In this document: positions 16,190 to 23,734 of the stretch, piece by piece
How the letters are laid out: the number at the start of each line of letters is the position of its first letter
How positions within the stretch are numbered: position 1 is the stretch's first letter
NCBI GenBank assembly: GCA_023253245.1
Contig: JALRHB010000005.1
Location: 1-31,792 of the forward strand
Length of the DNA: 31,792 bases
Source of the DNA: Polynucleobacter sp.
Lineage (GTDB): Bacteria; Pseudomonadota; Gammaproteobacteria; Burkholderiales; Burkholderiaceae
Direction of reading: 5' to 3'
Notes under the pieces: model-generated
Seen by the model: only the letters and a program-made list of their open reading frames with translations
Told to the model about the DNA's origin: nothing
Databases searched by the model: none
Position numbers and translations under genes: made by a program

Positions 16190-16214
16190 CCGCCTACCTT
16201 GAGTAGGCGGTTTT
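16190..16214 (+). terminator. Rho-independent terminator after the phasin-like gene
   Basis: CCGCCTAC, loop CTTGA, GTAGGCGG, then TTTT. The end of the T run coincides with the stop codon of the convergent TIGR02450 gene (16214-16216). The opposite strand lacks a T run, so it mainly stops plus-strand transcription. Confidence 0.8.
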
Positions 16215-16450
16215 CATTTCCATCCTTGCAGCCAAATTGTGCCATCCTGTAATTGCCTCCAAGGAATGACTTTTACCCAACCATCAAATATTGCCTCAAT
16301 TTCGACATACTCTATGGGGGCATCAGGCATTGTCGGGGTAATCAGTTTGCGTACCAGAAAATGCTTACGCTTTTTACTTGGCTGAACCGCAGTCCATTTA
16401 CTAAGCAATAATTTTTTGGGGCCTAGTGGATTTTTGTTTTCAGAGCGCAT
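16214..16450 (-). CDS. TIGR02450-family Trp-rich small protein
   Basis: 78 residues. NPLGPKKLLLSKWTAVQP at the start, KHFLVRKL in the middle and PWRQLQDGTIWLQGWK at the end match the conserved pattern of the TIGR02450 Trp-rich family, whose function is unknown. Four Trp in 78 residues, no signal, basic. Its ATG overlaps the end of the lipoprotein gene by 11 bases, so translation is probably coupled. Last gene of the rhodanese operon. The family call is good; no role is known. Confidence 0.8.
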   Translation of the reverse strand: MRSENKNPLGPKKLLLSKWTAVQPSKKRKHFLVRKLITPTMPDAPIEYVEIEAIFDGWVKVIPWRQLQDGTIWLQGWK

Positions 16451-16745
16451 GACATTGAAAGCTACTGCCGTTACTTACAAGATCCCCGCTATTAGGGGAA
16501 AATATCTGGCTTGACTCTTGAATCTGGGCAGGGCACTTGAGAGCAAAGTAACTTTTGGGCCCAAGACTGCCGCAAAAAAGAAATTGTTGATTTTTAAAAG
16601 ACATTTGGGCTTGCTTGAGAACCATGGTGTTTTTTTGACCATCAGCATCTTTGCAAGACCATGTCGTGTAATCATCTCGACCACAAGCGCTGATGCTCGT
16701 CACCAATATCAATGCGGTGGCAATCAATATTCGTGATGGAGGCAT
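16440..16745 (-). CDS. Small predicted lipoprotein
   Basis: I choose the ATG at 16743-16745, giving 101 residues that open MPPSRILIATALILVTSISAC. This is a lipoprotein signal with lipobox ISAC and lipidation Cys at residue 21. A longer frame from 16811 would overlap the rhodanese gene and bury the signal, so it is less likely. Mature part: five further Cys (in WSCKD, FLFCGS, ALKCP and the C-terminal FQCHAL among others), suggesting disulfides in the periplasm. It starts 2 bases after the rhodanese stop, so the two are co-transcribed. The family is not recognised. Confidence 0.7.
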   Translation of the reverse strand: MPPSRILIATALILVTSISACGRDDYTTWSCKDADGQKNTMVLKQAQMSFKNQQFLFCGSLGPKSYFALKCPAQIQESSQIFSPNSGDLVSNGSSFQCHAL

Positions 16746-16747
16746 GC

Positions 16748-18331
16748 TTATAAAACCCAAAAATGATGTGTTCCATCTTTGGCTAATTGCGCTACGAGTC
16801 CAAATTCCCAATCGAGGTATGCTTGCATAGCCGCTGGATCAACATTAGTGCCCTCATAAGGACGTTTATAGCGATCAAGAGCTGGTGACGCTAGATGACT
16901 TGGGCCTTTTTCAAGGGCTAAACCTGTATTTGTCCAGGCCGCATTTCCACCACTAAGAACAAACACTTCAGCATTGCAGGACGATGAAAACTCTTGCGCT
17001 GCAAATATGCTTAATTCAGCAGGTCCACTAGTAAGCACATAGCGTTTTGCTGATGGTAGATTGCCGATATCTTTTGCAAGTTGTGAGCGTAAGATGAACC
17101 AACTATTTGGAATATGGCCTTTTACATAGTTGGCATGAGTACTCAAGTCAACTACGATAGTTTCTTGATCTGTTTTGAGCCAACTTTCCAGTGTATTTGC
17201 TTCTACGGCATTGATTTTGGGGAGCGGAGGTAAGGATGCTTGCCATGCTCCTTTCTCTGTTAATTGAGCCTGGGTGATGCCATCCAGTACATATACATCC
17301 CAGCCCATTTGCGCTAGCCAGGAGGCTGGCATATTGGCTCTAACTCCCCCTGGATCAGCTAAAACGATTCGTGCGCCTCTTACAGGGGCAACCATTTCTG
17401 TTTCTTGGACTAATTGACCGCCTGGTGTTGAACGAAATCCCGGTAAGTGAGCAGCTTCATATTCTTCTGGAGTTCTCGGGTCAAAAAAATATGTAGTGCG
17501 TCCTATCTGTGATTTCCATTGTTCAAGATCTTTCATTGTGGCTCGCTTTACTCCAGCCTGATCAGCGACCTTGCGAGCACGCTGGGCAGCTTCTGCGGCG
17601 GTAGATTCGCTCACTTCAGAAAAGCGACGGCTTGCACCTTTGTCCAATTCTTGGCCAGCTAGAGTCCAACCAATAGTGCCGTTACGCAATGCATTAACCT
17701 CATTTGGGATGCCAGCGTTAATAAGAGATTGAGTGCCAATGATGCTGCGAGTTCTTCCGGCGCAATTGACAATCACTTTGGTTTTGGGATTGGGGGCGAT
17801 CTCTGGAAGGCGTAATACTAATTCAGCTCCTGGCACGCTAATACCCGTCGGAATACTCATGGTTTGGTATTCATCAAAACGACGTACATCAACTACAACC
17901 ACATCTTCATTGTTATCGAGCAATTGCTTTACTTCTTGCGCCGATAGGGAAGGGGTATGCCTTTTGGATTCTACGAGCTCACCAAATGATTTGCTAGGAA
18001 CGTTGACATCTCTAAAAACTTCTCCACCCGCCGCTTTCCAAGCGCTGACACCGCCACCAAAGACGGAGACATCTGAGTAACCAAGTGCAATTAGTCGCTC
18101 TGCAGCAAGCTGCGCAAAACCCTCACCATCATCTAAAGTGACGATGGCAACATCTCTTCTGGGAAGCTTGCTAAAAGCATCTATTTCGAGACGCGAAAGT
18201 GGGAAATTGGCCGCAAACAAGGGATGCTCTTCAGCATGAGGCCCTTCCTCGCGAACGTCTAAAAATGCCAAATCTTCCTTATTAAGTAATTTATTGCGTA
18301 CAAATGCGTAATCTTTGTTTTGGATAGACAT
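16748..18331 (-). CDS. Four-domain rhodanese-related sulfurtransferase
   Basis: I start at the ATG at 18331 (527 residues, MSIQNKDYAF); an in-frame ATG at 18361 adds ten residues. Four rhodanese-like domains follow in series, each with a D-VR/D-R or similar opening and a GG/GW-type end. Only the second has a catalytic loop with cysteine, NCAGRTRS (Cys190 from the chosen start). The matching loops of domains one, three and four read LDDGEG, ADPGGV and TSGPAE, without Cys. One active site carried by three structural domains is implied. Rhodaneses move sulfane sulfur between donor and thiol acceptors. First gene of a three-gene operon with the lipoprotein and Trp-rich protein. No signal peptide. 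Confidence 0.87.
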   Translation of the reverse strand: MSIQNKDYAFVRNKLLNKEDLAFLDVREEGPHAEEHPLFAANFPLSRLEIDAFSKLPRRDVAIVTLDDGEGFAQLAAERLIALGYSDVSVFGGGVSAWKAAGGEVFRDVNVPSKSFGELVESKRHTPSLSAQEVKQLLDNNEDVVVVDVRRFDEYQTMSIPTGISVPGAELVLRLPEIAPNPKTKVIVNCAGRTRSIIGTQSLINAGIPNEVNALRNGTIGWTLAGQELDKGASRRFSEVSESTAAEAAQRARKVADQAGVKRATMKDLEQWKSQIGRTTYFFDPRTPEEYEAAHLPGFRSTPGGQLVQETEMVAPVRGARIVLADPGGVRANMPASWLAQMGWDVYVLDGITQAQLTEKGAWQASLPPLPKINAVEANTLESWLKTDQETIVVDLSTHANYVKGHIPNSWFILRSQLAKDIGNLPSAKRYVLTSGPAELSIFAAQEFSSSCNAEVFVLSGGNAAWTNTGLALEKGPSHLASPALDRYKRPYEGTNVDPAAMQAYLDWEFGLVAQLAKDGTHHFWVL

Positions 18332-18361
18332 AGTGCTTTTATCGTAAATGGTGGCAGTCAA

Positions 18362-18595
18362 TCGGACAGTCCTTTGGACTAATCCAAAAAAGGGCTAAAT
18401 CCCAAATTTAGAGGTTTAGGGTCAAAAAATAGAGGAAATGATGATTTTCATAAGGGTCTCCGCTGTTTTCTATGTTTTTTCTTATTTTGGAGGAAATTTG
18501 CCATCTAAGCGTTATCCCTTATCTAAGCCTATATTTTCATTACTTTTTCTAGGGATATACTGAATTTGCTGTAGGTATGACTATTTACTTGATTA
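18362..18595. other. Non-coding stretch with likely promoter of the small basic protein
   Basis: 234 bases between divergent genes, AT-rich, without a convincing ORF (a 41-codon frame from 18439 has no ribosome binding site). It contains two copies of ATCTAAGC at 18503-18510 and 18521-18528 and a TATACT hexamer near 18555 that could be a -10 element for the gene at 18608. Confidence 0.4.
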
Positions 18596-18607
18596 ATGGG
18601 AGACGAG

Positions 18608-18796
18608 ATGTCACAACACGATACATTGTTAGCTGCTTTTGAAACTTATAAAGCAGAGAACGAAAAGTTTATTGAAAAAGGCATTAAGGCATCTGCTGCA
18701 CGCGCTCGTAAGGCTTTACAAGAGATTGCTGGTGCATGTAAGGAGCGTCGCAAAGAAATCACTGCCGCTAAGGAGGCAATGGAAGCGAAGAAGTAA
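18608..18796 (+). CDS. Small basic helical protein, possibly histone H1/Hc1-like
   Basis: 62 residues starting MSQHDTLLAAFETY. Start choice: an earlier in-frame ATG at 18596 overlaps the GGGAGA ribosome binding site at 18598-18603, which lies 4 bases before the ATG at 18608, so the later start is used. The protein is almost all helix, with a basic centre (ASAARARKALQEI and CKERRKEI) and an Ala/Lys tail. Small Lys/Arg/Ala-rich proteins of this kind in Burkholderiales are sometimes listed as histone-like, but no DNA-binding motif can be proved here. Single gene with its own strong terminator, which suggests high expression. Confidence 0.65.
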   Translation: MSQHDTLLAAFETYKAENEKFIEKGIKASAARARKALQEIAGACKERRKEITAAKEAMEAKK

Positions 18797-18830
18797 TGCT
18801 TCCAGATCGCGCCAATTTATCCTTGGCTGC

Positions 18831-18865
18831 AAAAAACCCAGCCCCCAAAAGGTGCTGGGTTTTTT
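18831..18865. terminator. Bidirectional Rho-independent terminator
   Basis: AAAAAACCCAGC at 18831-18842 pairs with GCTGGGTTTTTT at 18854-18865, so both strands end in a T run. It lies between the small basic protein gene and the stop codon (18865-18867) of the convergent DUF1330 gene. Confidence 0.88.
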
Positions 18866-19155
18866 TATTCGGAAACTGTAAATAAGGTGAGTTTCATCGC
18901 CTTACTTCTGATTGGCACAAGGCTCTGATATTGATCGCTATTAGCCCAAGCAGATGCGCTTGCTAGGTCTGGAAATTCTAGTTCGACGAATGCGCTAAAC
19001 GGCGCGCATGCCAGTTCATTCCACAGAGGCATGTGAACTTTGCCACGATAGGCTACGGTGCCACCATATTGCTCTACTGTTTTGCCAACTTGACTGCGAT
19101 ATTCTTCAAATGCTTCAAGGTTCTTCAGCTCAATTAAACCAATGACCTTAATCAT
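18865..19155 (-). CDS. DUF1330-family protein
   Basis: 96 residues of the dimeric alpha/beta-barrel (ferredoxin-like) fold. Family features are the start IKVIGLIELKNLEAFEEYRSQV, the GG of QYGGTVAYRG, and VELEFPDLASASAWANSDQYQ, matching the usual FP-xxxA-xWyxSxeYq segment. It has no known enzymatic role. The gene lies 32 bases after selD on the same strand and may close that operon. Cytoplasmic. Confidence 0.83.
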   Translation of the reverse strand: MIKVIGLIELKNLEAFEEYRSQVGKTVEQYGGTVAYRGKVHMPLWNELACAPFSAFVELEFPDLASASAWANSDQYQSLVPIRSKAMKLTLFTVSE

Positions 19156-19187
19156 TTTTTGCGCTCCTCGAGCTTGCCAACATTGAT

Positions 19188-20249
19188 TTAAAGACTGACT
19201 AAGAGTTCATGCTCTTGCTGAGCCAACATTTTGCCAATAATGCTGGCGTTAATAAAACCATGAGCCTTAAGGATTTGCATTACTTCATTCACGCTATCAG
19301 GGGTGCAGGAAACCAATAGACCGCCACTGGTTTGTGGATCAGTTAAAAGAGCTTTTTGAGCGGCAGAAAATTCAGATGGTAAAGAAACAGCATTTCCATA
19401 GCTGAGCCAATTACGCTCAGAAGCCCCCGTAATAATGCCTTGCTCGGCCAAATCTTGCACTTGGGGTAATAGTGGAACGCTGCTCCAATCAATTTGCGCA
19501 CTTAGGTGTGAGCCACGTGCTAACTCAAGGCTATGCCCTGCGAGCCCAAAGCCTGTGACATCAGTTAGCGCATGAACTCCAGAAAGTTTGGCTAAATCAG
19601 GGCCAGCAGAATTGAGTTTGGTCGTACTAGCAATCATTTCTTGGTAGCCTTGATCCGTTAGAAGATCTTTTTTAAGAGCGGCTGACAAAATGCCTACTCC
19701 TAATGGTTTGCCAAGTATTAATACATCGCCGGCTTGGGCCGCTGCGTTACTTTTGACGTGCATAGGATCAACAATACCGATGGCAACTAAGCCATAAATA
19801 GGTTCTACAGAATCAATGGTATGACCCCCAGCAATTGGGATACCTGCTGCGCGGCAGGCTTCTGAGCCACCTTCTAGTATGCGTGCGATAGTTGTATTGG
19901 ACAGAATCTTGATGGGCATGCCCACTAAAGCGAGAGCAAACAGGGGGGTGCCACCCATCGCATAGATATCGCTAATAGCGTTGGTGGCAGCAATTTTTCC
20001 AAAGTCAAATGGATCGTCAACAATGGGCATGAAAAAGTCGGTGGTGGCAACAATGGCCTGTGATTCATTGATTTGATAGACTGCCGCATCGTCAGAGGTT
20101 TCAATCCCGACCAATAATTCTTTTGGGAAGGGCAATTGCGGAACACTCTTCAGAATTTCTGATAAAACGGCTGGAGCAATTTTGCATCCACAACCGCCGC
20201 CATGGGAGAGAGAAGTAAGGCGTGGTTCTTTGAGTGTATCCGTAGTCAT
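19188..20249 (-). CDS. selD: Selenide, water dikinase (selenophosphate synthetase)
   Basis: Makes selenophosphate from selenide and ATP, the Se donor for selenocysteine and 2-selenouridine tRNA. 353 residues. The N-terminal catalytic motif is HGGGCGCK with C20 and K23, equivalent to Cys17 and Lys20 of E. coli; a normal Cys codon is used, not UGA. Next come the ATP/Mg region (TSDDAAVY, ATTDFFMPIVDDP), GGHTID and TDVTGFGLAGH, and it ends near DPQTSGGLLVS. No selA, selB, selC or selU lies within this window. Upstream is the thiol dioxygenase (66-base gap), downstream DUF1330. Confidence 0.95.
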   Translation of the reverse strand: MTTDTLKEPRLTSLSHGGGCGCKIAPAVLSEILKSVPQLPFPKELLVGIETSDDAAVYQINESQAIVATTDFFMPIVDDPFDFGKIAATNAISDIYAMGGTPLFALALVGMPIKILSNTTIARILEGGSEACRAAGIPIAGGHTIDSVEPIYGLVAIGIVDPMHVKSNAAAQAGDVLILGKPLGVGILSAALKKDLLTDQGYQEMIASTTKLNSAGPDLAKLSGVHALTDVTGFGLAGHSLELARGSHLSAQIDWSSVPLLPQVQDLAEQGIITGASERNWLSYGNAVSLPSEFSAAQKALLTDPQTSGGLLVSCTPDSVNEVMQILKAHGFINASIIGKMLAQQEHELLVSL

Positions 20250-20315
20250 AATGTTTGCAATGATGAGTCTGAAATTGGTGATCTTAGCTCAAAGCTAATA
20301 GCTAAAAAGCGAGAG

Positions 20316-20918
20316 TCAAAGCTTGACTGTACTCATATTCCATAAGTTTGGACTTACGCTATTGGCATATCCTGAGACAAATAATTTTTCAGCACCAGTA
20401 TCTGGGTCAAATACTGCGCGTTGAATGCGTCCAATATTGCCGCCATACACATGAATACTAATGGAGGTTTGATCGTCTAAATCATTCTCTACAACATGAA
20501 TGTCATGGGTATTGGGGGAAACTGTCGCGACATCTCCCGGTTTGCAAATACTAGATTCGCCTGGTTTATAGCTTCCATCAGCTTGGCGATAGTAATTAGC
20601 ACTGCGCTCTTGCCCTCGGAGTTGTCCGACCATGCCCCACACTGTATGGTTATGCACGGGTGTTTTTTGCTTTGGCCCCCAGACAAAACTCACCACTGAG
20701 AAGCGATCGAGAGGGTCTGCATACAGCAAATATTGCTGATAGTACTCAGGATGTGTTTTGCAAAACTCTGCAGGCAGCCAATCATCTTCGCAAACAAGGG
20801 TTTGCAAGAGTAATTTACCTTTTGAAAAAATAATGTTCTCACTGGGCCGCTCTTCTAGCAACTGCGCCATGCCTTTAACAAAAGCGAGTAATTTTCCTTC
20901 TTGCACAATCATCTCCAT
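20316..20918 (-). CDS. Cysteine dioxygenase-family cupin (cysteine or 3-mercaptopropionate dioxygenase)
   Basis: 200 residues, cupin fold. Iron ligands are visible as H89 and H91 in TPVHNHTVWG and H141 in NTHDIHVVEN. Family members oxidise a thiol to a sulfinate with O2. The segment EYYQQYLLYADPLDRFSVVSFVWGP places Gln, rather than the Arg of mammalian cysteine dioxygenase (in YTRNLV), near the substrate carboxylate. From memory this is the trait of bacterial 3-mercaptopropionate dioxygenases, so cysteine may not be the substrate. The ybgC stop lies 11 bases upstream, so they are probably co-transcribed. The family is sure; the substrate is open. Confidence 0.82.
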   Translation of the reverse strand: MEMIVQEGKLLAFVKGMAQLLEERPSENIIFSKGKLLLQTLVCEDDWLPAEFCKTHPEYYQQYLLYADPLDRFSVVSFVWGPKQKTPVHNHTVWGMVGQLRGQERSANYYRQADGSYKPGESSICKPGDVATVSPNTHDIHVVENDLDDQTSISIHVYGGNIGRIQRAVFDPDTGAEKLFVSGYANSVSPNLWNMSTVKL

Positions 20919-20929
20919 GCTTCGGTATT

Positions 20930-21352
20930 TTAGGAATCAACAGTAAATAGCCAATCGGGAAAGGCTTTAGGTTTTAGAGTAATGGTATCAACGCAAACAA
21001 TGTGTAACAGGCCGCTAGCGATAAGCTCTGGATCGGCGTTATCGTTGACGCGAGTAGCAGTTTGTTTGACAGAAATTTGTGTGCGACCGCGACGTTCAAT
21101 CACTTGATCAATGCTCAAAAGGTCATCTAAACGTCCGGGTCGATGAAAGTTCATCGTAAGTTCACGTACCGGCAGGAGTATTCCGAACTCATTAATGAGT
21201 TTGGTTGGGCTTAAATTACGATCTTGGAGCCACTGAGAACGGCTGCGCTCAAAGATTTCTAAATAGCGTGCGTGATACACAAACCCTGCAGCATCGGTAT
21301 CAGAGTAGCAAACTCGAAAAAGAAAAGGGGTATTTATGGTATCGGTCATCAA
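20930..21352 (-). CDS. YbgC-family acyl-CoA thioesterase (4HBT hotdog fold)
   Basis: 140 residues, single hotdog domain. The active-site signature YSDTDAAGFVYHARYLEIFE (residues 16-35) has the family Asp and VYH. The rest (LDDLLSIDQVIERRGRTQISVKQ) is the standard beta-sheet. YbgC-type enzymes hydrolyse acyl-CoA thioesters and are often tied to tol-pal; here the tol-pal genes are absent and the gene sits in a GNAT - thioesterase - dioxygenase run. Its start overlaps the GNAT stop by 4 bases. The substrate chain length cannot be read. Confidence 0.87.
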   Translation of the reverse strand: MMTDTINTPFLFRVCYSDTDAAGFVYHARYLEIFERSRSQWLQDRNLSPTKLINEFGILLPVRELTMNFHRPGRLDDLLSIDQVIERRGRTQISVKQTATRVNDNADPELIASGLLHIVCVDTITLKPKAFPDWLFTVDS

Positions 21353-21789
21353 TCTTGGTTTGGGGTGAGTATATTTAGCATCATATCGCGATGAGGTATC
21401 CCGGCCTCATCATAAGGCTCACCTGCAGCCTTAAATCCAAATTGCTCGTAAAAAGAAATGGCTTGGAGTTGCGCATGGAGCGTCACTCGAGCCAAACCTT
21501 GAATTTTTGCTTGCCCAATGAGGGCGTTCAATAATTGCTTGCCAAATCCTTTGCCTCGATACGCTTTTAAAACCGCCATGCGACCAATACGCCCCTCTAA
21601 TAGATTGGAGCTTACTAAGCGCCCTGTGCCAATGCAATTGGACCCATGGTAGGCTAGGGCATGGAGTGCTTGTGGGTCAAATTCATCGAGCTCTAATGAC
21701 GCTGGCACCCCCTGTTCTTGAATAAAAACTGCATCACGAACAAAGAATGCTTCATTTTGAGCTTCATACCAGGGTTTAATCAGGATCAT
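21349..21789 (-). CDS. GNAT-family N-acetyltransferase
   Basis: 146 residues. The acetyl-CoA-binding motif A is visible as IGRMAVLKAYRGKGFGKQLL, with R78-G-K-G-F-G83 as the pyrophosphate loop. The start (FFVRDAVFIQEQGVPASLELDEFD) and the late HAQLQAISFYEQFGF match the ElaA/YjcF-like subgroup of uncertain substrate. First gene of the minus-strand run; its stop overlaps the thioesterase start by 4 bases, which suggests translational coupling. The acceptor is unknown. Confidence 0.85.
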   Translation of the reverse strand: MILIKPWYEAQNEAFFVRDAVFIQEQGVPASLELDEFDPQALHALAYHGSNCIGTGRLVSSNLLEGRIGRMAVLKAYRGKGFGKQLLNALIGQAKIQGLARVTLHAQLQAISFYEQFGFKAAGEPYDEAGIPHRDMMLNILTPNQD

Positions 21790-21965
21790 TTACTTATTAG
21801 CTCTAATGGGTATGAGAGGGTTGATTTGCACTTAAATGTAGCAAAAAATATCTCAACCGGGCATTTTCATAGTGATAAGGCCTTTAATGACTTACTTCAT
21901 GGTTAAAATAAATTATGAGTGGTCGCTCCCGAGCACTTCTATTAAACCTTTACCTAGGAGTTATT

Positions 21966-22550
21966 TTGAAGAAATCTTTACTAGTCTCTTTAATTGCATC
22001 GATTGGTGTATTTGCTACCAGCTCAATAGTTGTTGCACAAGCGCCGGCAAAAATGTTGCCTCTTGCTGCCGAAGCTGCGGTTCTTAGCGCAAGCGTTGAC
22101 TCTGTTGATGTTAAAAAGCGCATCGTGGTTTTGCGTGACGCAAATGGTAACTTGGTGCAGATGAATGTTGCTAAGCAGGTTAATGACTTAGATAAAGTAA
22201 AGAAAGGCGATTTTTTTGTTGTTGAACATGCTCAAGCGATCGCTGTCGGTTTGATAGCTGCTCCTAAAGGGGTCAAGCCTGGTGTATCAGGAGTACGTTC
22301 CGTTGTAATTTCTGGAAAAGGTTCTGCTAAGCCATTTGAGGAAACAACTGATACTGTTTATGCAACTGTAAAGATCGGCACAATCGATGTGCAATCCCGA
22401 GTAGTGACATTTACATTGCCATCTGGTGAAAAGCAGAAGGTTAAAGTGGATAAAAGCGTTCTTGGTTTGGAGAAATTCAAGGCGGGCGATGATGTCATGG
22501 TTGAGTTTGTGGACGACACCGCTATTGGTTTTGTAGCTGGCAAGAAATAA
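21966..22550 (+). CDS. Exported protein with two tandem copies of one domain
   Basis: I place the start at TTG 21966, five bases after an AGGAG at 21956-21960. This gives 194 residues with a clean signal peptide (MKKSLLVSLIASIGVFATSS...VVAQA, cut near residue 26). The ATG at 21915 would add 17 residues before the signal and lacks a ribosome binding site. The mature part repeats one beta-rich unit of about 60 residues, at 38-98 and 131-191: each runs through V-x-R-x-V-V, a Gly-containing turn, V-K/N-V-x-K-x-V, L-x-K-x-K-x-G-D and a final A-I/V-G. Predicted periplasmic. No Cys. A strong terminator follows. The family is not recognised; sensor or binding roles are guesses. Confidence 0.72.
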   Translation: MKKSLLVSLIASIGVFATSSIVVAQAPAKMLPLAAEAAVLSASVDSVDVKKRIVVLRDANGNLVQMNVAKQVNDLDKVKKGDFFVVEHAQAIAVGLIAAPKGVKPGVSGVRSVVISGKGSAKPFEETTDTVYATVKIGTIDVQSRVVTFTLPSGEKQKVKVDKSVLGLEKFKAGDDVMVEFVDDTAIGFVAGKK

Positions 22551-22588
22551 GCTAGTTTTAAATCTGAGTAGTAGGTATTAAATAAGAT

Positions 22589-22613
22589 AAGGCCCGCAAT
22601 GCGGGCCTTTTTT
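22589..22613 (+). terminator. Rho-independent terminator
   Basis: AAGGCCCGC, loop AAT, GCGGGCCTT, then TTTT. A nine-base perfect stem 38 bases after the exported protein's stop. The minus-strand mop gene ends 17 bases beyond and may also use it weakly. Confidence 0.88.
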
Positions 22614-22629
22614 ATTGCACTAAAGGTAT

Positions 22630-22854
22630 TTAAGCCTCTTTAGCAATCATTACATCGGACGCCTTGATGATCGCCCATGCTTGATCACCAGCTTTGAGTT
22701 GTAGCTCGTCAACCGCTTCATTGGTAATGGATGCGGTAACAATATGCCCACCACCAATATCGAGTTTGACGTGTGAAGTGGTTTGACCCTTTTTCAGTTC
22801 AACTACTTTTCCGTTGAGAGTATTTCTGGCGCTCAGTTTGACTTTTAGTTCCAT
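22630..22854 (-). CDS. Molbindin (single Mop/TOBE-domain molybdate-binding protein)
   Basis: 74 residues, one Mop domain: KLSARNTLNGKVVELKKG, the S/T-rich TSHVKLDIGGGHIVTASITNEAVDEL and AWAIIKASDVMIAKE. Such proteins assemble into hexamers that bind molybdate or tungstate oxyanions in the cytoplasm for storage or buffering. It lies 16 bases after the TupA-like gene on the same strand, so the two are one transcript. Domain and context agree on oxyanion handling. Whether Mo or W is preferred cannot be read. Confidence 0.92.
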   Translation of the reverse strand: MELKVKLSARNTLNGKVVELKKGQTTSHVKLDIGGGHIVTASITNEAVDELQLKAGDQAWAIIKASDVMIAKEA

Positions 22855-22870
22855 AGCATTTCCTTTTCAA

Positions 22871-23695
22871 TTATGGCTTTGCGTTGGGGAAAAAGAGTTG
22901 TTCGCCATTGATTTTGTACATGGCAATGACATCTTGACCATCCTTAGAGGTGATCCAGTCAATAAAAGTTTGGCCTGCAGCTTTTTTAACATGCGGGAAC
23001 TTGGCTGGGTTAACTAGCATGATGCCGTACTGATTAAAGAGTTTTGGATCTCCTTGAACCAGAATAGCTAAATCACCACGGTTCTTAAAATTTAACCAAG
23101 TAGCTCGATCTGCGAGGATGTATCCATTCATGGCGGAAGCGGTATTGAGGGCTGGACCCATGCCAGAACCAGTTTCCTTATACCAAGTCATGCTTGGGCT
23201 TACTTGGATGCCAGCGCCTTTCCAGTAACGTAATTCGGCTGCGTGAGTTCCACTCTTGTCTCCACGAGAAATAAATGGAGCTTGCGAGGAGGCAATTTTT
23301 TGTAATGCGGCTTGAATATCTTTTCCGCCAGCAATCTTTGCAGGATCAGATTTAGGCCCAATTAAAACAAAGTCGTTATACATCACTTCATTGCGTTTGG
23401 TGGAATATCCCTCGGCAACAAATTTATCTTCAGCAACTTTGTCATGAACAAAAACGACATCAGCATCGCCACGGCGACCAATATCTAGTGCTTGGCCGGT
23501 ACCTACGGCAACTACCTTAACATCAATACCGGTTTTCATCTTGAAAATAGGCAACATAAATCCAAAGAGGCCAGATTGTTCGGTGGAGGTGGTTGATGAG
23601 ACGACAATGCTTTTATCTTGAGCGCTCACAGGAGCGCTCAAGAGGGCAATTGCTGTTAGCGCCACGGAGAATATTCGATTAAATGTTAATTTCAT
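22871..23695 (-). CDS. tupA: TupA-like tungstate/molybdate ABC transporter substrate-binding protein
   Basis: Start set at ATG 23695 (274 residues), which opens the signal peptide MKLTFNRIFSVALTAIALLS...VSAQ and has AAGGA 9 bases before it; an upstream ATG at 23749 adds 18 polar residues. The mature protein begins IVVSSTTSTEQSGLF, the oxyanion-binding TTST of TupA proteins, and contains FISRGDKSGTHAAELRYW and YKETGSGMG, also family marks. Periplasmic. It binds tungstate with high selectivity in known TupA proteins, but molybdate cannot be excluded. The gene for molbindin follows, but no permease (tupB) or ATPase (tupC) gene is next to it. Confidence 0.88.
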   Translation of the reverse strand: MKLTFNRIFSVALTAIALLSAPVSAQDKSIVVSSTTSTEQSGLFGFMLPIFKMKTGIDVKVVAVGTGQALDIGRRGDADVVFVHDKVAEDKFVAEGYSTKRNEVMYNDFVLIGPKSDPAKIAGGKDIQAALQKIASSQAPFISRGDKSGTHAAELRYWKGAGIQVSPSMTWYKETGSGMGPALNTASAMNGYILADRATWLNFKNRGDLAILVQGDPKLFNQYGIMLVNPAKFPHVKKAAGQTFIDWITSKDGQDVIAMYKINGEQLFFPNAKP

Positions 23696-23734
23696 TTGAG
23701 TTCGCTTCCTTGGGTAGGTTCGGTTAAGATTTGT

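Noticed and set aside
16746..16811. Longer N-terminus for the lipoprotein (start at 16811)
   Set aside because: It would overlap the rhodanese gene and place 22 extra residues before a clean lipoprotein signal. The start at 16745 fits better.
17733..18080. 115-codon plus-strand frame opposite the rhodanese gene
   Set aside because: Composition is Ser/Thr/Leu-rich and shadow-like; it overlaps the active-site domain of a clear gene.
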